Source of the DNA: Streptomyces aurantiogriseus
Lineage (GTDB): Bacteria > Actinomycetota > Actinomycetes > Streptomycetales > Streptomycetaceae
Direction: 5' to 3'
Assembly: GCF_014649375.1 (NCBI RefSeq)
Contig: NZ_BMSX01000018.1
Span: 124,001-188,000 of the forward strand
DNA length: 64,000 nt
Under the pieces are notes generated by a model. That model did not search any database, was not told where the DNA came from, and saw nothing but the letters and a program-made list of their open reading frames with translations. How positions within the stretch are numbered: the stretch's first letter is position 1; each line of letters opens with the position of its first letter. A program made the position numbers and the translations under genes. Shown here one piece after another: positions 25,529-35,432 of the stretch.

Positions 25529-28500
25529 ATGTCCGCTTCCCCGCTGTCGGTCATTCACACCGTCATCGAGCAGTCCTCTCGCGTCTTGCAGACCTACGAG
25601 GTCGATCCCGGCCTCGTCCCGGAACACGCCAACGGAGAACGCCGCATCACGCAGGGAGGATACGGCGACCGTCAACTCTTCGAACTCGTACAGAATGCAG
25701 CCGACGAGATCGCCGCCGAGCCCGGGGGTTCCGTCCAGGTCGTCCTCACCGACACGCACCTCTACTGCGCCAACGAGGGCGAACCGGTGACCGCCGAAGG
25801 TGCGGAAACCATTCTCCGGATGAGCATGTCGCGCAAGCGAGGTGGCCAGATCGGTCGTTTCGGCGTGGGTGTGAAATCTGTTCTGGTCGTCACCGACACT
25901 CCGCAGTTCTTCAGCCGCTCCGGCTCCTTCGGATTCGACCGCGAATGGGCACTCGAGAAGATCCGCTCGGTTCCCGGAGTGCGGGAGCGCCTGGGCGAGC
26001 GGTTCGAGGCACCGGTGCTGCGCATGGCGCGTCCCCTCGACGCGGACGCCGAGCGCGCTCAGGACCAGATCCTCGACGAGCTGCTGAGCTGGGCCACGAC
26101 CGTCGTCCGCCTGCCGCTGCTCGACGGTGCCGCCGGCAGGTTGGCGCTGGACATGCACGGCGGGCGGACGTCCGCCGGATCGGCCCGCGAGGAGTTCCCG
26201 CTCGGGTTCCAACTCCTCTCCCCGCACGTGGCGAAGGTCGTTCTCGAGGACCGTCGGCCCCGCCCGGCCGTCCGTCGCGTGCTGACCGCCGAGCAGTCCG
26301 GGGACCTGCACACCGTGGTGGAGGAGCGGACGGGGAGGCCGACGGTCAGCGTGAGCTGGCGGGTCTTCTCCACCACGCACGAACCCGGTCCGGCTGCCCG
26401 GGCCGACGCCGGCGAACTGCACGACCGGCTCGCCCTGGACCTCGCCTGGGCCGTGCCCGCACTGGAGAAGGACGACAAGAGCGGGCTCTACGTCAGCCCG
26501 CAGTCGCGGGGAAGGGGTCGCTTCTGGTCCTTCTTCCCTACCAAGTACGAGATGTCCCTGAGCGGCATCCTCAACGGCGCCTGGAAGACCAACGAGGACC
26601 GGCAGAACCTGCTCGACTCCTCGGCGTTCAACGAGGAGATGGTCAAGGCCTCGGCAGCGTTGGTGGTCGGCTCCCTCCCTCGCCTGGCCCCCGCCGAGGA
26701 CCCCGCCGCGTACCTCCCGCTGCTGCCCGGCCGTGTGAAGGAGGCGATCAGCTGGGCCGACGAGTTCCTGACCCGGGAGATATGGGAACAGGCGGCGGTC
26801 CGTCCGTCGCTGCCCGACCAGGAGGGCGTGCTGCGTGTCCCCACCGAGCTGCGTGTCCCTCCGCGTCTCGACAAGGAACGGAGCGCCGGCTGGCTGCGGA
26901 TGTGGCACGAGTGCCCCGGCCGGCCGTCGAACTGGCTGCACCCGAACGCCGATGCGGACGCGCTGCGTTCGGGCAAGGTCGAGCACGTTCTCGGTGCGGC
27001 CGGGCACAGACGGGCCAGCGTGCGCGAATGGCTGGAGGCACTGGTCGAGTGCGGCACCGCCGAGGCGTCCGCGACGGCGATCCACATCCTCGCCGACATG
27101 GTCGAGGCAGGGTCCCCGCACGCCGAGGAGGCCCGCCGGGCGAAGGTCGTGCTCACCGAGGAGCACGGCCTCGTCCCCCCTGTCCCCGGTCAGGTGTTCC
27201 GCCGCGCGAGCGAGGACGGGCTGCGCGAGTCCCTGGTGTACGTGGTCGGCGAGATCGCCCGGGACCAGGACCTCGCCTCCGCGCTCAACCTCCTCGGCAT
27301 CCGCGAGGCGGACTTCGAAGGTCGGTTCATCAGCGTCCTCGACCAGGGCTTCGACGGCTACGGAAGCGCCGAATGGGAGCGTTTCTGGGACCTGTTCCGC
27401 CAGGCCGGCGGAAGCCGTCTGACCCACACCGTGCTCCGGCACGTGCCGGACGCCCGGGAGACCCTGCGCGTGCGGACGGCGGACGGGAAGTACCGCCCGG
27501 TGCGCGACTGCATGCTGCCGGGTGCGGTGGTCGACGCGCGACGCGACCCGAGCATCGCCGTCGACACGAGGTTCCACTCCGACGACCTCGCCTTCTTCCG
27601 CGAGATCGGCCTGCGCGAACGGCCGTCGACCTCGGTGCGTCCGGAAGGCGAGAGCTGGTTCGAGGAGTACCGGGAAGCAGTCCACGCGGCCTACCTGCGC
27701 AGCCTGGACCAGCGCGCTCCTCGCCCGGCCCTCAACCGCATGAAGGTGGAGGGCTCGGCGATCGGGGGACCGCTGCATCTCTTCCGGTCGCTCTCCGAGG
27801 AGTCCCGCGCGGCCTTCCTGAAGGCGCTGCCGGACGAAGCCGTCGTGGACAACTGGACGCGGCAGCTCGGCGCGCAGTCGAGCACCCGCCAGGCCGTGAT
27901 GTCGCCGATCCGCTGGATGCTCAGGAAGTACGGAACCGTCGCCACCTCCCAGGGCGTCAAGCCACTGGGCGACGCGGTCGGCCCCCAGCTCTCCGCCTAC
28001 CGGGATGTGCTGCCGGTCGCCGACATCTCCCCCGAGAAGGCCCGCAAGTTGCGCCTGCCCACCACGGTCGACGAGGTCCCGGCCGCACACTGGGAGACTC
28101 TCCTGTCGGAGGTGACCCGAAGCGAGGACGACGCCTTCGTCGGCAACACCTACGTGATGCTCACCCGGCTCGGGGCGGACTTCCCCGAGGACGCGCTGAC
28201 CCGCTGCCGGATCGGCGACACCTGGGGCACCCGGCCCGACGACGAGATCACGGTCGCCGTCGGCACCACCGAGTACCGGGCCTTGCGCGCGGAACAGCTT
28301 CCCGCCCTGCTCGTGGCGACCGTCGAGGACGCCGAGCTGATGGTCGAGAAGTGGGGCATGAAGCGCTACGCCGAGGCCATCACCCGGGAGACCCGCGAGG
28401 TCCTGGACGGCGACCCGGTCCCGCTCGTGGAGCTGTACCCCGCCCTGCGCCAGCGGCTGAACAGCGGCAACCGGAACGCTGTGGTGCAGCGGTGCACGGA

Positions 28501-30280
28501 GCTGGAAGAGGTGACCCGAACCCAGAACGCGGCGAAGCCCCGCCCGCTGGACGCGGTGCGCCAAGGCACCACGGTCAAGGTCCGTGTCCCTCTGGAGCCC
28601 GAGCCGATGCTCCGCCTGATCGACCGCGAGCTGGAGCTCGGACTGGGCAAGGCCGGTTGCAAGGCCGTCCTGGAGCACCAGGAGCGGATAGCGCGGGACA
28701 GCAGGACCAAGGCCGCCCTGAAGGCCGTACGCGACGCGGACGACGTGGTCACCAAGATCGAGCTGCTGGTCGGTGCTGAGGCTCTGCGGTCCGGGCTGCC
28801 GGAAGGACTGATGGAGGCCGAGCTGGAGGCGACTGGCGGCGCGGAGCCGTCCGGGCACCGGATCGCGCAGATGGCCTTCAACTCGCGCGGCGACAGGGTG
28901 CTTCATCACCACGCCCGCGACATCCAGGCCCGGTTCCCCAACGCGCCCGTCGGGTACGGAGGTGCGTCGGCCGCCATCGCCTTCGTGTCGAGCCTCGGGC
29001 TGCCGGTGACCTTCGCCGGCTCCCGGACGCCGTCACCGCCCGTCTTCGAGACGATCGACGGTCCCCGGGACTTCCCCCGGCTCCACGACTATCAGGAGGA
29101 CTTGGTCCGCAACATCACCACGTTGCTCGACCGGTTGGCCCCGCAGCGCGCCATGTTGTCGCTGCCGACCGGTGCCGGCAAGACGCGCGTCACCGCGGAG
29201 GCCGTGATCCGCTGGGTGAAGCGTGTGGGCGACCTGGAGGGACCGCTGTTGTGGATCGCGCAGACCGAGGAGCTGTGCGAGCAGGCGGTGCAGAGCTGGA
29301 AGTTCGTGTGGAGCAAGGTCGGAGCGGAGCGGCCCCTCACCATCAGCCGGCTGTGGAGCGGCAACGAGGTCGGTGACATCGAGGGACACCCGCATCTGGT
29401 CGTGGCCACGGACGCCAAGCTGGAGCGGTGCCTGGGCACCGAGCAGTACGAGTGGCTGCTGGAGGCCTCCCTGGTGATCGTGGACGAGGCCCACACGGCG
29501 ATCTCCCCGCGATACACGGACATCCTGGGGAAGTTGGGACTCACCCAGTACGAGACCCGTCGTCATCTGCTCGGTCTGACCGCCACCCCGTACCGCAACA
29601 CCAACGAGGAGGAGACCAATCGGCTGGCCGGCCGCTTCGGCCGGCGGCGTCTCGACGAGGGGGTCTTTCCCTCCGGCGATCCGTACCGGGACCTCCAGGA
29701 ATGGGGGATGCTCGCGCAGGTGGAACACCGCACCCTCGAGGGCGGCAGCATCGAGCTGACCCGCGACGAGAAAGCGCAGGCCGAGCGCATGGCCATGCTC
29801 TCCCGCTCCGCCGAGCAGCGCCTCGCGGAGGACCACGCGCGCAGCCGTCGCATCGTCGACGAGGTGGCCGGCCTTCCCGAGGACTGGCCGACCCTGCTCT
29901 TCGCCACCTCCGTGGACCACGCCAACTACCTGGCCGCCCTGCTGAACGACCGGGGGGTGCCCTCCGCCGCCGTGGACTCGACGACCAGCGCGCAGGACCG
30001 ACGCCGACGCATCGAGGACTTCCGCGCGGGACGCATCCGAGTCCTCACCAACTACGGGGTGCTGACCCAGGGGTTCGACGCTCCCGCCACCCGCGTCGTG
30101 GTGGTCGCCCGCCCGGTCTACAGCACCAACGTCTACCAGCAGATGATCGGCCGGGGCCTGCGCGGCACGAAGAACGGCGGCAAGGACTCCTGCCTGATCC
30201 TCAACGTCAGCGACAACATCGCCAACTTCGACACCAAGCTCGCGTTCACCCAGTTCGAGCACCTCTGGAGCCGCAAGTGA
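25529..30280 (+). CDS. Sacsin/HSP90-like ATPase fused to SF2 DEAH helicase, 1583 aa
   Basis: The N-terminus is a sacsin-type HSP90 ATPase: GDRQLFELVQNAADE (47-60, N-box) and GGQIGRFGVGVKSVL (glycine box, about 105-120). A long middle of roughly 1,000 residues has no assigned domain. The C-terminus is an SF2 motor: LHDYQEDLVRNI (Q-motif-like), SLPTGAGKTRVT (about 1211-1222), VIVDEAHTAIS with DEAH near 1319, GLTATPYRN, TNYGVLTQGFDAP and YQQMIGRGLRGTKNGG. The family role, duplex DNA translocation or remodelling, is inferred. AGGAG lies 13 nt before ATG 25529, while a nearer ATG (25518) is out of frame. Its stop overlaps the UvrD-like start (GTGA). It is the largest gene in the window. Confidence 0.85.
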   Translation: MSASPLSVIHTVIEQSSRVLQTYEVDPGLVPEHANGERRITQGGYGDRQLFELVQNAADEIAAEPGGSVQVVLTDTHLYCANEGEPVTAEGAETILRMSMSRKRGGQIGRFGVGVKSVLVVTDTPQFFSRSGSFGFDREWALEKIRSVPGVRERLGERFEAPVLRMARPLDADAERAQDQILDELLSWATTVVRLPLLDGAAGRLALDMHGGRTSAGSAREEFPLGFQLLSPHVAKVVLEDRRPRPAVRRVLTAEQSGDLHTVVEERTGRPTVSVSWRVFSTTHEPGPAARADAGELHDRLALDLAWAVPALEKDDKSGLYVSPQSRGRGRFWSFFPTKYEMSLSGILNGAWKTNEDRQNLLDSSAFNEEMVKASAALVVGSLPRLAPAEDPAAYLPLLPGRVKEAISWADEFLTREIWEQAAVRPSLPDQEGVLRVPTELRVPPRLDKERSAGWLRMWHECPGRPSNWLHPNADADALRSGKVEHVLGAAGHRRASVREWLEALVECGTAEASATAIHILADMVEAGSPHAEEARRAKVVLTEEHGLVPPVPGQVFRRASEDGLRESLVYVVGEIARDQDLASALNLLGIREADFEGRFISVLDQGFDGYGSAEWERFWDLFRQAGGSRLTHTVLRHVPDARETLRVRTADGKYRPVRDCMLPGAVVDARRDPSIAVDTRFHSDDLAFFREIGLRERPSTSVRPEGESWFEEYREAVHAAYLRSLDQRAPRPALNRMKVEGSAIGGPLHLFRSLSEESRAAFLKALPDEAVVDNWTRQLGAQSSTRQAVMSPIRWMLRKYGTVATSQGVKPLGDAVGPQLSAYRDVLPVADISPEKARKLRLPTTVDEVPAAHWETLLSEVTRSEDDAFVGNTYVMLTRLGADFPEDALTRCRIGDTWGTRPDDEITVAVGTTEYRALRAEQLPALLVATVEDAELMVEKWGMKRYAEAITRETREVLDGDPVPLVELYPALRQRLNSGNRNAVVQRCTELEEVTRTQNAAKPRPLDAVRQGTTVKVRVPLEPEPMLRLIDRELELGLGKAGCKAVLEHQERIARDSRTKAALKAVRDADDVVTKIELLVGAEALRSGLPEGLMEAELEATGGAEPSGHRIAQMAFNSRGDRVLHHHARDIQARFPNAPVGYGGASAAIAFVSSLGLPVTFAGSRTPSPPVFETIDGPRDFPRLHDYQEDLVRNITTLLDRLAPQRAMLSLPTGAGKTRVTAEAVIRWVKRVGDLEGPLLWIAQTEELCEQAVQSWKFVWSKVGAERPLTISRLWSGNEVGDIEGHPHLVVATDAKLERCLGTEQYEWLLEASLVIVDEAHTAISPRYTDILGKLGLTQYETRRHLLGLTATPYRNTNEEETNRLAGRFGRRRLDEGVFPSGDPYRDLQEWGMLAQVEHRTLEGGSIELTRDEKAQAERMAMLSRSAEQRLAEDHARSRRIVDEVAGLPEDWPTLLFATSVDHANYLAALLNDRGVPSAAVDSTTSAQDRRRRIEDFRAGRIRVLTNYGVLTQGFDAPATRVVVVARPVYSTNVYQQMIGRGLRGTKNGGKDSCLILNVSDNIANFDTKLAFTQFEHLWSRK

Positions 30281-32181
30281 CCGACGTCTACCTCGACAGC
30301 CCCCTGCTCACCGACGAGCAGCGGGCCGTGGTCGAGCAGCCCTGGGACGCCCGCGTTCTGGTCACTGCCGGCGCGGGTGCCGGCAAGACCCACACGCTGG
30401 TGCGGCGGCTCGACGTGCTGTGCGGGCACGAGGACCCGGAGGAGGCGCTGGAGGCCGCCGAGATCCTGGTGCTCACCTTCTCCCGGGCCGCCGCCAGAGA
30501 GCTGCGCGAGCGGATCTCCCGGCACGGAGAACGGGCCCAGCGGGTTCGCGCCCGGACCTTCGACGCATGGGCCTATGAGGTGCTTCGCCAGGCGCATCCC
30601 GACGGCGAGTGGGGAGCGGTCGGCTTCGACGAGCGGATCGCTGCCGCGACCCGCGCGATCGAGAAGGGCGCGCTGGAGATCGGCGACGCCGTCCCGCCCG
30701 CTCATGTGGTGATCGACGAGGTTCAGGACCTGCTGGGCGGGCGCCGCGAGCTGGTCGAGACGCTGCTCGACCGGTACCAGGGCAGCTGCGGCTTCACCGT
30801 CGTCGGGGACGCCGCCCAGTCCGTCTATGGCTTCCAGATCGCGGACCCGGCCGAACGTGTCGACGAGACCGGCCGGTTCTTCGACTGGCTGCGCTTCTCG
30901 TACCCCGACGACCTGGTGGAGCTGCGCCTCACCACGAACTTCCGGGCCACCACCGCCGAGGCCCGGATCGCGCTGGCACACGGCCCCCGCCTCCAGCAGC
31001 TCACCGACCCGGACGAGGCGGGATCGCTCTACGACGAACTGCGCGACCTCCTCCTGGAGCCGGCGAACGGCATGGGAGACCTCACCGACGAGTTCACCCT
31101 GGACGGTCTGCGGGACCTCTCCGACACCTGCGCCATCCTCACCCGCGACAACAACGAGGCCCTCGTGGTCTCCGGCCTGCTGCACGCGCACGGCATCGAG
31201 CACCGGCTGCGGCGCCCCCTCGAGGAGCGTCCGGTGCCGTACTGGGTGGCCGAGTTGCTGCGCCGTACCGAGGCAACCGGTCTCACCGAGGACCGGTTCC
31301 GCTCCCTCCTCGCCGAGATCCCCCTGCCGTACGAACCGAATGCGGCCGTCCTCTGGACCACACTGCGTCGCATCGCTCGCGGTTCCGGGCGGAGCCTGCT
31401 CGATCTGAACCGGCTGCGCCGCGCGGTCGCCGACGGCAGGTTCCCCGACGAGGCGGCCGACCCGGAGACCGCCCGCATCGTCGTCTCGACCGTGCACCGG
31501 GCCAAGGGCCTGGAGTTCGACCGGGTGATCGTCCTGTCCCCGCCGACCGTCGCAAACCTCCACAAGCGATACAAGGACGAACTGGACCTCCCCGCCGAGG
31601 CCCGCGCCCTCTACGTGGCGATGACGCGCGCCCGCCACGACCTGTACCACGTGAACCCTCCCGAGCTGCCGCACTTCAGAAGGGCGGGACATCGACGCGA
31701 CGGCCGCCGTTATGTCGGGTCGTGGCGGTCGTACGACAGGTGCGGGATCGTCGCCGAGGCGGGCGACGTGTGCCGGGACAACCCGCCCGGCCACGAGACG
31801 GACGCCGCCGCCACCCAGACGTATCTCCTGGGAGAGGTCCGCTCCGGCCAGGAAGTGGTGCTGCGCAGGCGCCACCCGGTGCCGATGGGCGAGACGCAGA
31901 GCCCCCCTTACGCGCTGATGCACGACGGGCGGGAGATCGGCGAGGCGTCGCAGCGGTTCCGCGAGGAGCTGTTCCAGGTGCAGAAGGTGAACCGTACCTG
32001 GGAGCCCTGGTGGCCCGACGAGATCCACGACCTCCGGATCGACACCCTGGAGACCGTGACGGGCAGCACCGCCGCCGGCGCCAACGCCGGACTCGGTGAC
32101 CGAGGCGTATGGATCGTCCCCAGGATCACCGGCATCGGAAGATTCCGACGGGCCGGCAACTACGAGGAGCAGGGCGCATGA
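30277..32181 (+). CDS. UvrD/PcrA-like superfamily 1 helicase
   Basis: A 634-aa SF1A-type helicase. Motif Ia/I is VLVTAGAGAGKTHTLVRRL (about 28-46), motif II VVIDEVQDLLGG, motif III FTVVGDAAQSVYGF, motif IV LTTNFRATTAEAR, motif V STVHRAKGLEFDRVIV and motif VI LYVAMTRARHDLY. At the C-terminus about 150 residues after motif VI (from NPPELPHFRRAG) form a non-helicase domain. It is shorter than UvrD or PcrA (about 700-750 aa), with reduced 1B/2B regions. Start and stop overlap both neighbours by 4 bp (GTGA, ATGA), implying fixed stoichiometry with the ATPase-helicase and DrmA-like proteins. It probably unwinds or translocates on DNA during defence. Confidence 0.9.
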   Translation: MTDVYLDSPLLTDEQRAVVEQPWDARVLVTAGAGAGKTHTLVRRLDVLCGHEDPEEALEAAEILVLTFSRAAARELRERISRHGERAQRVRARTFDAWAYEVLRQAHPDGEWGAVGFDERIAAATRAIEKGALEIGDAVPPAHVVIDEVQDLLGGRRELVETLLDRYQGSCGFTVVGDAAQSVYGFQIADPAERVDETGRFFDWLRFSYPDDLVELRLTTNFRATTAEARIALAHGPRLQQLTDPDEAGSLYDELRDLLLEPANGMGDLTDEFTLDGLRDLSDTCAILTRDNNEALVVSGLLHAHGIEHRLRRPLEERPVPYWVAELLRRTEATGLTEDRFRSLLAEIPLPYEPNAAVLWTTLRRIARGSGRSLLDLNRLRRAVADGRFPDEAADPETARIVVSTVHRAKGLEFDRVIVLSPPTVANLHKRYKDELDLPAEARALYVAMTRARHDLYHVNPPELPHFRRAGHRRDGRRYVGSWRSYDRCGIVAEAGDVCRDNPPGHETDAAATQTYLLGEVRSGQEVVLRRRHPVPMGETQSPPYALMHDGREIGEASQRFREELFQVQKVNRTWEPWWPDEIHDLRIDTLETVTGSTAAGANAGLGDRGVWIVPRITGIGRFRRAGNYEEQGA

Positions 32182-35100
32182 CGCACGTGACAGGACGGCA
32201 CTCCGAGCACTACCGGGTCCGGGACGAGGAGCTCCTGGTGGGGCTCCGCCGTGAGCTCCTCGGCCCCGCCGAGGACGCCGAGCCGGACGACCGGGACGAG
32301 GTGCTCACCCAGGACGCGCCGATCGACCGTTACCTGACCGGCGTGCTGTACCCGCGTGCCGCGGGCAGGGCCGCGAAGGAGCGGAAGGACGAGGACGCCG
32401 CCGAGCAGGAGGGCCTGGACGTCGCCCCTCTGCTCACCCGCGACGACGTCGAGGAGTCCGGCACCGCGCAGGAGGTCGGCGCAGCGGGGGACAGGCGCCC
32501 CTCCTCGATGGGTCTGACCTTCGCGGTCGACCCGGCCATAAGCGACTCCATCGTGGTCTCGGCGCGCGCCGCCGTCTACGAGCCCACAGACGCCGACGGC
32601 AAGCCGATCCCGGCCCGCCGCGCCGAAGCCCGCACCACCGCCGACCAGCGGGAGCGGTGGCGGCGCAGGGAACTCGACCTTCCGGACCAGTCCATCGTCC
32701 TGACCGAGCCGGGTCCGGCCGAACCGATCGCACTCGCCCCGGAAGCCGCGCTGCACGTCAACGTCCGGCGCCCCGACCCGACCACCGGAACGGTCACGAT
32801 CACGGTCACGCTGATCAACACCCAGAAGGTCGGCGAGCGGGATCTCCAGGACGCCTTCTCCCTGTTCCAGTGCGGTCTGAAGGTTCGGGCCGCCGACGGC
32901 TCCACAGCGTTCGTCGAGCGTCCCGCCCCGGCTGCCGCCCACGACCCGGAGATCGCCACGAGTCGGCTGCTGCACCGTCACGCCCCGACCTTCGCCGTCG
33001 GTCACGGCTGCGCCGCCGAATGGGACTGGACTCCGCCGCCGATCGGCATGACCGACACCGTACGGGCCGCGGTCGCCGAGGTGCGGAGCGAGTTCGTGCC
33101 CACCGTGGAGGTGCTGCTCACCGACTCCAATCCGGAGATCGACAGCTCGGCTCTGTCCATGCTGGGGCTGGCGGAGAAGTCCGACACCGAGGTCTGGGCC
33201 GCTCTTGAGGAGCTCGCCACGGGCTACGAGCGTTGGATCGACCGCAAGGCGGCCGAGGCGGAGGCCTTGACAGGCGACATCCACGACAAGCCCGCGCGGG
33301 ATCAGGTGGAGACCTGCCGCGAGGCGCTCGACCGGATCCGGGAGGGCATCGAGCTGCTGCGGACCAAGCCCGATCTGATGAAGGCGTTCCGGCTCGCCAA
33401 CCGTGCCATGGCCGACCAGCGTGCCCGCAGCGCCTGGGTGAAGAGCGGACGAGTCGGCGCCCCCGACCCGGCCGCCGGTCGCTGGCGCCCCTTCCAGATC
33501 GCGTTCGTACTGCTCTGTCTGGCGGGCATCGATGATCCCGAGCACCGTGACCGGCGGGTCTCCGATCTGCTGTGGTTCCCCACCGGTGGTGGCAAGACGG
33601 AGGCCTATCTCGGGCTGATGGCCCTCACGTCGTTCCTGCGTCGCATCCGCAGGGGTGCGGACGGCGGCGGTGTCACCGTCCTCATGCGCTACACGTTGCG
33701 GCTGCTCACGCTCCAGCAGTTCGAGCGCGCGGCGATCCTGCTCTGCGCGATGGAGCACATGCGGCGCCGCACACCCGAGTTGGGCCGTGAGGAGTTCTCC
33801 ATCGGCATGTGGGTGGGACGCTCGGCCACCCCCAACACGCTGGCCGAGGCCGGCCGGAAACTGGACGAGCTGCGCGCGAACCTCGACAAGCGCCTCGCCA
33901 CCGAGAACCCCGTCCAGTTGCACGCCTGCCCCTGGTGCGGGACCCGCCTCGACGCGCGGGACTACGAGATCGACGAGGACGCCAAGCGGATGCACGTCCG
34001 CTGCCCCGGCACGGACTGCGACTTCGTCGACGGCCTGCCCGTCCACCTGATCGACGAGGCGGTGTACGACGTCCGACCGACGCTGGTGATCGCCACCGTC
34101 GACAAGTTCGCCTCGATGCCGTGGCGTCCGGCGACCTCCGCGCTCTTCAACCTCGACGACCCGAACGACGGCACCCCTCCCCCGGAGCTGATCGTTCAGG
34201 ACGAACTCCACCTGATCTCCGGCCCGCTGGGAACTCTCACCGGCCTCTACGAGACCGCCGTGGACGCGCTCGCCGGCGGCCCCAAGGTGATCGCCTCCAC
34301 GGCGACCATCCGTCGTGCCGCCGACCAGGGCCGCCATCTCTTCGCCCGCGAAGTACGGCAGTTCCCGCCCGCCGGTCTGGACGCCCGCGACTCATGGTTC
34401 GCCGTGGAGACGCCGCGCGAGGAGAAGGCGAGCCGCCGCTACGTCGGCCTCCTGGCTCCCGGCACCAGCCAGTCCACCCTGCTGATCCGTACATACGCCA
34501 CGCTCCTGCACCGGGTCAAGCAGGCGGAGACCGAGGACGAGGTGCGCGACGCGTACTGGAGTCTCGTCGGCTACTTCAACAGCCTCCGGCTGCTCTCCGC
34601 GGCCGAACTCCAGGTTCACGACGACGTGGTGGCTTATCTGGAGCTGCTCGCCGAACGGGAGGGTGTGGCGGTCCGCCCGGTCGCCAACTACTCAGAGCTG
34701 ACGAGCCGTGTCGACGCCAGCGAGATCCCCACCCGACTCAAGGGCATCGAGAAGAAGCTCCCCGACGAGGACACCGTGGACGTTCTCCTGGCCACCAACA
34801 TGATCGCGGTGGGCGTGGACGTGGACCGCCTCGGTCTCATGGCCGTGATGGGCCAGCCGCAGACGACTGCCGAGTACATCCAGGCCACCAGCCGGGTCGG
34901 CCGCGCGCACCCGGGCCTGGTCGCGGTCATGCTCAACTCGGCCCGATCCCGCGACCGTTCTCACTACGAGAGCTTCCAGCACTTCCACTCGGCCCTCTAC
35001 CGCGAGGTCGAGTCCACCTCGGTCACCCCGTTCTCCGCCCGCGCCCGCGAACGGGGCCTGCACGCGGTGATCGTCGCCCTCGCCCGCATCATGATCCCGG

Positions 35101-35432
35101 CCGCCCGCCCCAACGACGGGGCCGGCAAGGTCGAGTCCTACGAAGACATCGTCCGCGGCCGCATCAAGTCCATGCTTCTGGACCGCGTCCGCGAGGTCAC
35201 CCCGGAGGAGACCGACGCCGTGTCCCAGGACTTCGACGAGTTCGTCGAGTGGTGGTGCGAGGAGGCCGACATCGACAGCGGACTGCTCTTCGAACCCCAA
35301 AGGGGCAGTCGTGCCCCCTCGCTCCTGAAGGCGTACGACGACGAGTCGGAGGACGCCGAGGCGTGGTCCACGCTGTGGAGCCTGCGCGACGTCGACGCCG
35401 AGTCCGCCCTGTTCATGGAGGGAACCCGATGA
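32178..35432 (+). CDS. drmA: DrmA-like helicase (DISARM-type)
   Basis: A 1084-aa helicase. An N-terminal region of about 450 residues (start HYRVRDEELLVGLRRELLG, with QDAPIDRYLTGVLYPR) precedes the motor. WFPTGGGKTEAYLG (about 465-478) is Walker A, and HACPWCGTRLDARDY plus CPGTDCDF form a Cys-rich insertion. IVQDELHLISGPLG near 674 is motif II and IASTATIRRA is motif III. NMIAVGVDVDRLGLM and YIQATSRVGRAHPG (about 906) are motifs V and VI. This architecture and the DUF1998 neighbour match DrmA of DISARM. DISARM uses DrmA and DrmB with DrmC and a methylase; DrmC is absent here. ATG overlaps the SF1 stop; its own stop overlaps drmB-like. Confidence 0.85.
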   Translation: MTHVTGRHSEHYRVRDEELLVGLRRELLGPAEDAEPDDRDEVLTQDAPIDRYLTGVLYPRAAGRAAKERKDEDAAEQEGLDVAPLLTRDDVEESGTAQEVGAAGDRRPSSMGLTFAVDPAISDSIVVSARAAVYEPTDADGKPIPARRAEARTTADQRERWRRRELDLPDQSIVLTEPGPAEPIALAPEAALHVNVRRPDPTTGTVTITVTLINTQKVGERDLQDAFSLFQCGLKVRAADGSTAFVERPAPAAAHDPEIATSRLLHRHAPTFAVGHGCAAEWDWTPPPIGMTDTVRAAVAEVRSEFVPTVEVLLTDSNPEIDSSALSMLGLAEKSDTEVWAALEELATGYERWIDRKAAEAEALTGDIHDKPARDQVETCREALDRIREGIELLRTKPDLMKAFRLANRAMADQRARSAWVKSGRVGAPDPAAGRWRPFQIAFVLLCLAGIDDPEHRDRRVSDLLWFPTGGGKTEAYLGLMALTSFLRRIRRGADGGGVTVLMRYTLRLLTLQQFERAAILLCAMEHMRRRTPELGREEFSIGMWVGRSATPNTLAEAGRKLDELRANLDKRLATENPVQLHACPWCGTRLDARDYEIDEDAKRMHVRCPGTDCDFVDGLPVHLIDEAVYDVRPTLVIATVDKFASMPWRPATSALFNLDDPNDGTPPPELIVQDELHLISGPLGTLTGLYETAVDALAGGPKVIASTATIRRAADQGRHLFAREVRQFPPAGLDARDSWFAVETPREEKASRRYVGLLAPGTSQSTLLIRTYATLLHRVKQAETEDEVRDAYWSLVGYFNSLRLLSAAELQVHDDVVAYLELLAEREGVAVRPVANYSELTSRVDASEIPTRLKGIEKKLPDEDTVDVLLATNMIAVGVDVDRLGLMAVMGQPQTTAEYIQATSRVGRAHPGLVAVMLNSARSRDRSHYESFQHFHSALYREVESTSVTPFSARARERGLHAVIVALARIMIPAARPNDGAGKVESYEDIVRGRIKSMLLDRVREVTPEETDAVSQDFDEFVEWWCEEADIDSGLLFEPQRGSRAPSLLKAYDDESEDAEAWSTLWSLRDVDAESALFMEGTR

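Noticed and set aside
25945..28779. 944-codon + frame inside the HSP90-helicase gene
   Set aside because: Arg/Gly/Pro-rich out-of-frame translation of the same gene, without motifs.
25490..28912. 1140-codon leftward frame opposite the HSP90-helicase gene
   Set aside because: Composition is His/Val/Gln/Leu-rich shadow translation, with no domain; the opposite strand has full ATPase and helicase motifs.
30277..32181. Naming the SF1 helicase uvrD or pcrA
   Set aside because: It is shorter, with a different C-terminus, and lies inside a defence operon, so a housekeeping name is not supported.
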